A DNA stretch of 11,392 nt, taken from Ettlia oleoabundans (taxonomy: Eukaryota; Chlorophyta; Chlorophyceae; Chlamydomonadales). The stretch lies in contig JAAMXP010004305.1 in the NCBI GenBank assembly GCA_019693395.1, positions 1-11,392 on the forward strand, read 5' to 3'. Below, in pieces: positions 8,170 to 11,392 of this stretch (the first letter of the stretch is position 1; each line of letters begins with the position of its first letter). A model generated the notes under the pieces. The model was not told the origin of the DNA and ran no database searches. It worked only from the letters and a program-made list of their open reading frames with translations. The position numbers and the translations under genes are program-made.

Positions 8170-11100
8170 ATGCCGAGGAAGACTGTGGTGGACTATCGGC
8201 GCCTTGCGGCCGACAACAGCGATTGTATAAGCTTGGGAGTAGGTGAGCAGCGGTTCAGGTTGGCAGACGAGCTTCCGATGCCTTGACTGGACCCCAGAAG
8301 CAAGGTGCCACCTTCCGCCGCCTGCCAAGGTGCCGCCATGACGTTTGCTTCCTTCTTTCATACTTCCAACTCTTTTTCAGATGCTCTAGGCACTGATTTC
8401 CGTGCACTACACTTGGAGCTGCTCAACTATGGAGGCTATCGTACCAGCAACGCGCGCCAACTTTCCGCGCCACAGCTGACGGTCGAGTGGCTGCAGCAAA
8501 ACGGCGCGTTCCGCCCCCTGCTTCTGCCGGCCTCTCCCAGTGCGGCAAAGGAGCTGGGCATCGCACTTCCAGAGGGCAACCTCACAGTGGAGCGCCTGGC
8601 AAGCAAGGTTGGGCTGGCTTTCGAGGTGAATGGGCCGGGTGCAGGGCTGCTGTTTTGGCCAGGACAAGCCACGAGCAATGCCCATTCATCTGTTCCCCGG
8701 TGGCTCATTCAGTCCTTAATTGTGCTGCTTTTTGATGCGCATGTTGGCGCGCCTTCTGCAGGTGCAAACGCTGGATGTGCAGAGCCAGGGGGAAGGTCCG
8801 CGCTGGACGCTGCACCAGTGGTGCCTGTACTGGGAGGCGCGGCGGGCAGCCAGCCGTGAACCGCAGTCAGGCCCAGCTGCCCTTGCCGCCAACAGTGCAG
8901 CAGCTGCAACGGCCGGCGGCAGCGCGCAGCAGGGGGCAAGAGGAGCGGCGCTTCCACAACCGCCTCCCCGACCGGCCGAGGATGAAGCTGACAGTGCGGC
9001 GGTGAAGCGCAAGCGCAACGCGGAGGATGAGGCGGCGGCACAGCAGCTCAAGGGCATTTCTGCTGAGTCAAAGCGGCGACTGTTGGAGGTAGCGGCGCTG
9101 CCCCTCACTGGAACGTCGCTGGAGGTGGGTGCGCGGTGCTGGATAGGGGTGCGGTGCGTGGGCAGGAGCACTTTGCGCTCATGGCTAGTCTGATCACACT
9201 GGACAGCTGGTGCCTGGGCTGAGCAGGTGGGTGGGCGCCCGAAAAGCGTTAACGTGAATCCAGCCTGGGGTTTGTTAGCATTTCTGGCAGCCTACCTGCA
9301 CAGATAAACTTTTGCTGAACTAGCTGGGCCACGCGGTTCCCTCTGGCTTACACGTATCACCCACGTGGCATCACTTTGCCATCCTCCCGCCTACCATCTA
9401 CCATTCGCAGGCTGAGGTGTCGCCGCCCGCCGCTGTGTGCGCTGTGGACCTGGCGCAGCAGGTGTGGCCCGCAGGGGCCCCCAGCCGCCCTGCTGCCACC
9501 GTCAACCTTGTGATGAGTCCTGAGGGCGGCTACACCGACTTCCACCTGGCTCCCGCTGGCGCTTCAGGTGGGCCCCGGCGGCTTATGGGGGGAAATGAGG
9601 GCATGGTTGTGTGCATGCTTGGTTGGGGCCATGGCCTTACGCTGAGTGCAGCACCACTGGTGACAATGCTGGTGGTGGTTTACGTAAAGGGATTGGCGCA
9701 GCCGGCGTGTGCGTGTGCGACCCCGGCTGTTTTGCTGCCAACCCCTGCGCTTTTATTGCCACCGGTATCCCCTGGATGCTCCAGCCTTATCACCCTCATC
9801 TTATCGCCGGCTCCGCCCCCCCACTGCCTGCAGTCTGGCTGCACTGCCTGTCGGGGCGGCGTGTGCTGGCGCTGGTACCCCCCACCCCACGCAACCTGGC
9901 CACCTATGCCGCCTGGGCAGCCTCGGCGCGCCACGCTGGCGTCTTCCTGCCGGCGCACTGCGAGGGAGTGATACGGCTCCAGCTGGGGCCAGGCAAGCAC
10001 CTGGCCAGCTACCAGCCAGCTAGCCAGTGCGTCAGCCAGCCACAGCCACCTGGCCTACCCGCCAGCCTGCTTGCTTGCCTGCCTGCCCCGTCAAGGTGGC
10101 CAGCTGTGTTGTCCCGGTAGGCAGCCATCGCGGCATTGAGGCGACCGCCTGCAGTTGGGAGCGGTGCATGAGACTGTGCACATCACCAATCGCGCACCTC
10201 ACAGTGAGCAGCGCGGCAACCAAGCGCGTAGCCCCTGTAGTGTCAAACTTACGTGTGGCTGCCTGGCTGGCCTTGTGGTTGCAGGTGACACGCTGATCAT
10301 CCCCGGCGGATGGGCGCATGCTGCCGCCACTACGTCAGCAGCGGTGCTGTTTGGCGGCACCTTTCTGAGGCGCGATGCGCTGACTGTGCAGCTGGAGGCC
10401 TGGCGCATTGAGGTGCGTGTGCGTCTACGCGTGCATATGCGTGGATGTGATTAATCGGCAGATGGCCGCATGTTCAGGCACCTTAACTCCCTCCTAGCCT
10501 AGCTTGACTCACCACCTTCCGCTCTCAACCCTGACCCCGCCCTTTCCCGGGACCCTCCTCCACGCACGCACCCACCACCCCCCTCTTCTTCCAGGACCAC
10601 CTGGGTGTGCGGCCGCGCTTCCGGTACCCCGTGTTTAAGCAGACCATGTGGTACGCGGCAGCAGCCTTCCTGCGGCGTGTGCGGCGGCTGGCGGGCCTGT
10701 CGCCTGCAGAGCTTGGGGAGCAGGCGGCGGCGCGCTTGGCGGCCTGGGCGGAGGAAGAGGCGCAGGAGGCCGCAGCTAAAGCACAGGGTGCCGGGTCGGT
10801 GGGCGCTGATAGCGACAGTGTCAGCAAGGCAGGTGCCGCAAAGAGGAAGAAAGGCTGGTTGGCGGGCAGTATGGAGGTGGCAGATGATGCGGGCAGCAAG
10901 CTGCCGCTTCATGGTCGTGATGGTGGTACAGCAGCAGGCGCAGCAGGCCTGCGCTCCCTGCAGATGCCTGGTGCCGCTTCGGCCCGCCCAAACGCCTCTC
11001 CAGCAGCTATGGCAGGGCAGCGCCCAAGTGGCTCGCCGGCGGCCGTCAGCCGCCCTAGGCAGATTGGGCGTGCGGTTGGCGGCGGCAGCAGGTTGAAGCT

Positions 11101-11284
11101 CGGTGGCAGCGGTGGCAATGGGGTGGGATCACGCGGCAAGGCACGGCCTCTGGTGAACCCCACCCAGCTTGGAATAGACGTGCGTCGTGGTGGCAGCGGA
11201 GGGGGTGCAGGCGGCGGGGGCTTTGGGCGGCGCAAGCGTGAGCGCAGCCCCGATAGCTTCATTGAGAAGGACAGCGGCGACGAG
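8170..11284 (+). CDS. KDM2/KDM7-type JmjC-domain protein with degenerate active site (possibly 3'-partial)
   Basis: Exons: 8170-8242, 8381-8625, 8762-9124, 9411-9567, 9834-9992, 10285-10412, 10595-11284; 605 residues so far. The start is the first ATG after an in-frame TAA (8110-8112), with A at -3. The family demethylates methyl-lysine on histones in the nucleus. Residues 43-130 match the KDM2 N-terminal segment (LTVEWLQQNGAFRPLLLPA, then LTVERLASKVGLAFEVQTLDV). The JmjC core is about 260-375: YTDFHLAPAGASVWLH, LVPPTPRNLATY, LIIPGGWAHAA, VLFGGTF. RFRYPVFKQTMWY follows, as after KDM2 JmjC. H272 and H344 are kept, but the Fe-ligand Asp is A274, the pocket Tyr is L282 and the 2-oxoglutarate Lys is R289. 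An Ala/Gln/Glu insert with KRKR occupies about 135-205; the C-terminal 190 residues are Gly/Ala-rich with basic patches (RRKRER). No PHD, CXXC or F-box is visible. The gene either splices at GAG|GTGGGT (11285) or reads to TAG at 11312. Confidence 0.88.
8243..8380 (+). other. First intron of the JmjC gene
   Basis: The donor is GTAG|GTGAGC and the acceptor is a long pyrimidine tract ending CTTTTTCAG at 8380. Joining makes GV-DALGTDFRALHLELLNYGG in frame (phase 1). The alternative, starting translation at ATG 8338 inside this intron, would read through the best acceptor in the region, so I prefer the spliced form. Confidence 0.72.
9993..10284 (+). other. GC-AG intron in the JmjC gene
   Basis: The donor reads CCAG|GCAAGC and the acceptor GTTGCAG|GT. 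Joining 9992 to 10285 gives RLQLGPGDTLIIPGGWAHAA, which aligns without gaps to the KDM2 segment before the second Fe-binding His. No GT donor nearby keeps this frame and spacing. The 292-bp intron is rich in CAGCCAG and TGCC-type simple repeats (10010-10090). Confidence 0.82.
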
Positions 11285-11392
11285 GTGGGTGCTGGGTGCT
11301 GGGCTGCAAGCTAGGCAAGGGTAGGAGGTTGTAGTGCGATGCGGCAGCACCTGGCAGCCATGACAACTGCTGGCCACACAGCTTGGCGTTGT
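11285..11392 (+). other. Probable intron or 3' end of the JmjC gene
   Basis: GTGGGT at 11285 is a usable donor after the acidic end of exon 7 (SGDE). A CACACAG acceptor at 11375-11381 would open a further exon at 11382, but only 11 bases remain to judge. Read through without splicing, the frame adds seven residues and stops at TAG 11312-11314. Confidence 0.4.

Noticed and set aside
8305..8859. JmjC protein starting at ATG 8338 and continuing unspliced to 8859
   Set aside because: It ignores the strong acceptor at 8380 and the donor at 8626. Splicing gives KVGLAFEVQTLDV, which aligns with KDM2 without gaps, while read-through does not.
9417..9971. 184-codon plus-strand frame overlapping JmjC exons 4 and 5
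   Set aside because: It reads exon 4 in the true frame but runs on through intron 9568-9833 and then through exon 5 out of frame. The conserved exon 5 residues (VWLHCLSGRR) are in a different frame.
10010..10090. Coding repeat region (LPACLPA-like peptides)
   Set aside because: It is a CAGCCAG/TGCC simple-repeat part of the GC-AG intron; the conserved domain continues cleanly only when it is removed.

Overview
The window looks like nuclear DNA from a chlorophyte green alga, most likely the Chlamydomonadales/Chlorophyceae. The reasons are the many short GT-AG introns, GC-rich exons with G/C third positions, Ala/Gly/Gln-rich insertions inside conserved domains, TGTAA polyadenylation signals after coding regions, and CTG, TGCC and TG simple repeats in introns. 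The species cannot be fixed from sequence alone. There are no bacterial-type operons, tRNA or rRNA genes, or CRISPR arrays.

Three intron-rich protein genes were rebuilt by matching splice sites to family conservation. (1) Plus strand, 118-3802: the C-terminal 447 residues of an ABCG (white-brown complex) half-transporter, 13 exons, N-terminus off the left edge; it resembles plant ABCG7. (2) Minus strand, 6971-4474: a complete 661-residue protein in four exons, with a Werner-syndrome-type DEDDy 3'-5' exonuclease domain followed by the helix-turn-helix and C-terminal tail normally found at the end of RecQ/WRN helicases, but with no helicase between them. (3) Plus strand, 8170-11284 and probably beyond: a KDM2/KDM7-type JmjC protein in at least seven exons. 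Its JmjC core has lost the Fe(II)-ligand Asp and two 2-oxoglutarate-pocket residues, so it is probably a pseudo-demethylase.

Layout: genes 1 and 2 converge, with a 671-bp gap holding one polyadenylation signal for each. Genes 2 and 3 are head-to-head across 1,198 bp, which contains four copies of a 45-55 bp dispersed repeat with hairpin potential and no convincing gene. Two of the 21 introns closed within the window, one in gene 1 and one in gene 3, use GC-AG splice sites. Genes 2 and 3 suggest nuclear roles in DNA maintenance and chromatin; any functional link between them is inference from the shared intergenic region only. The ABCG gene appears unrelated to them.
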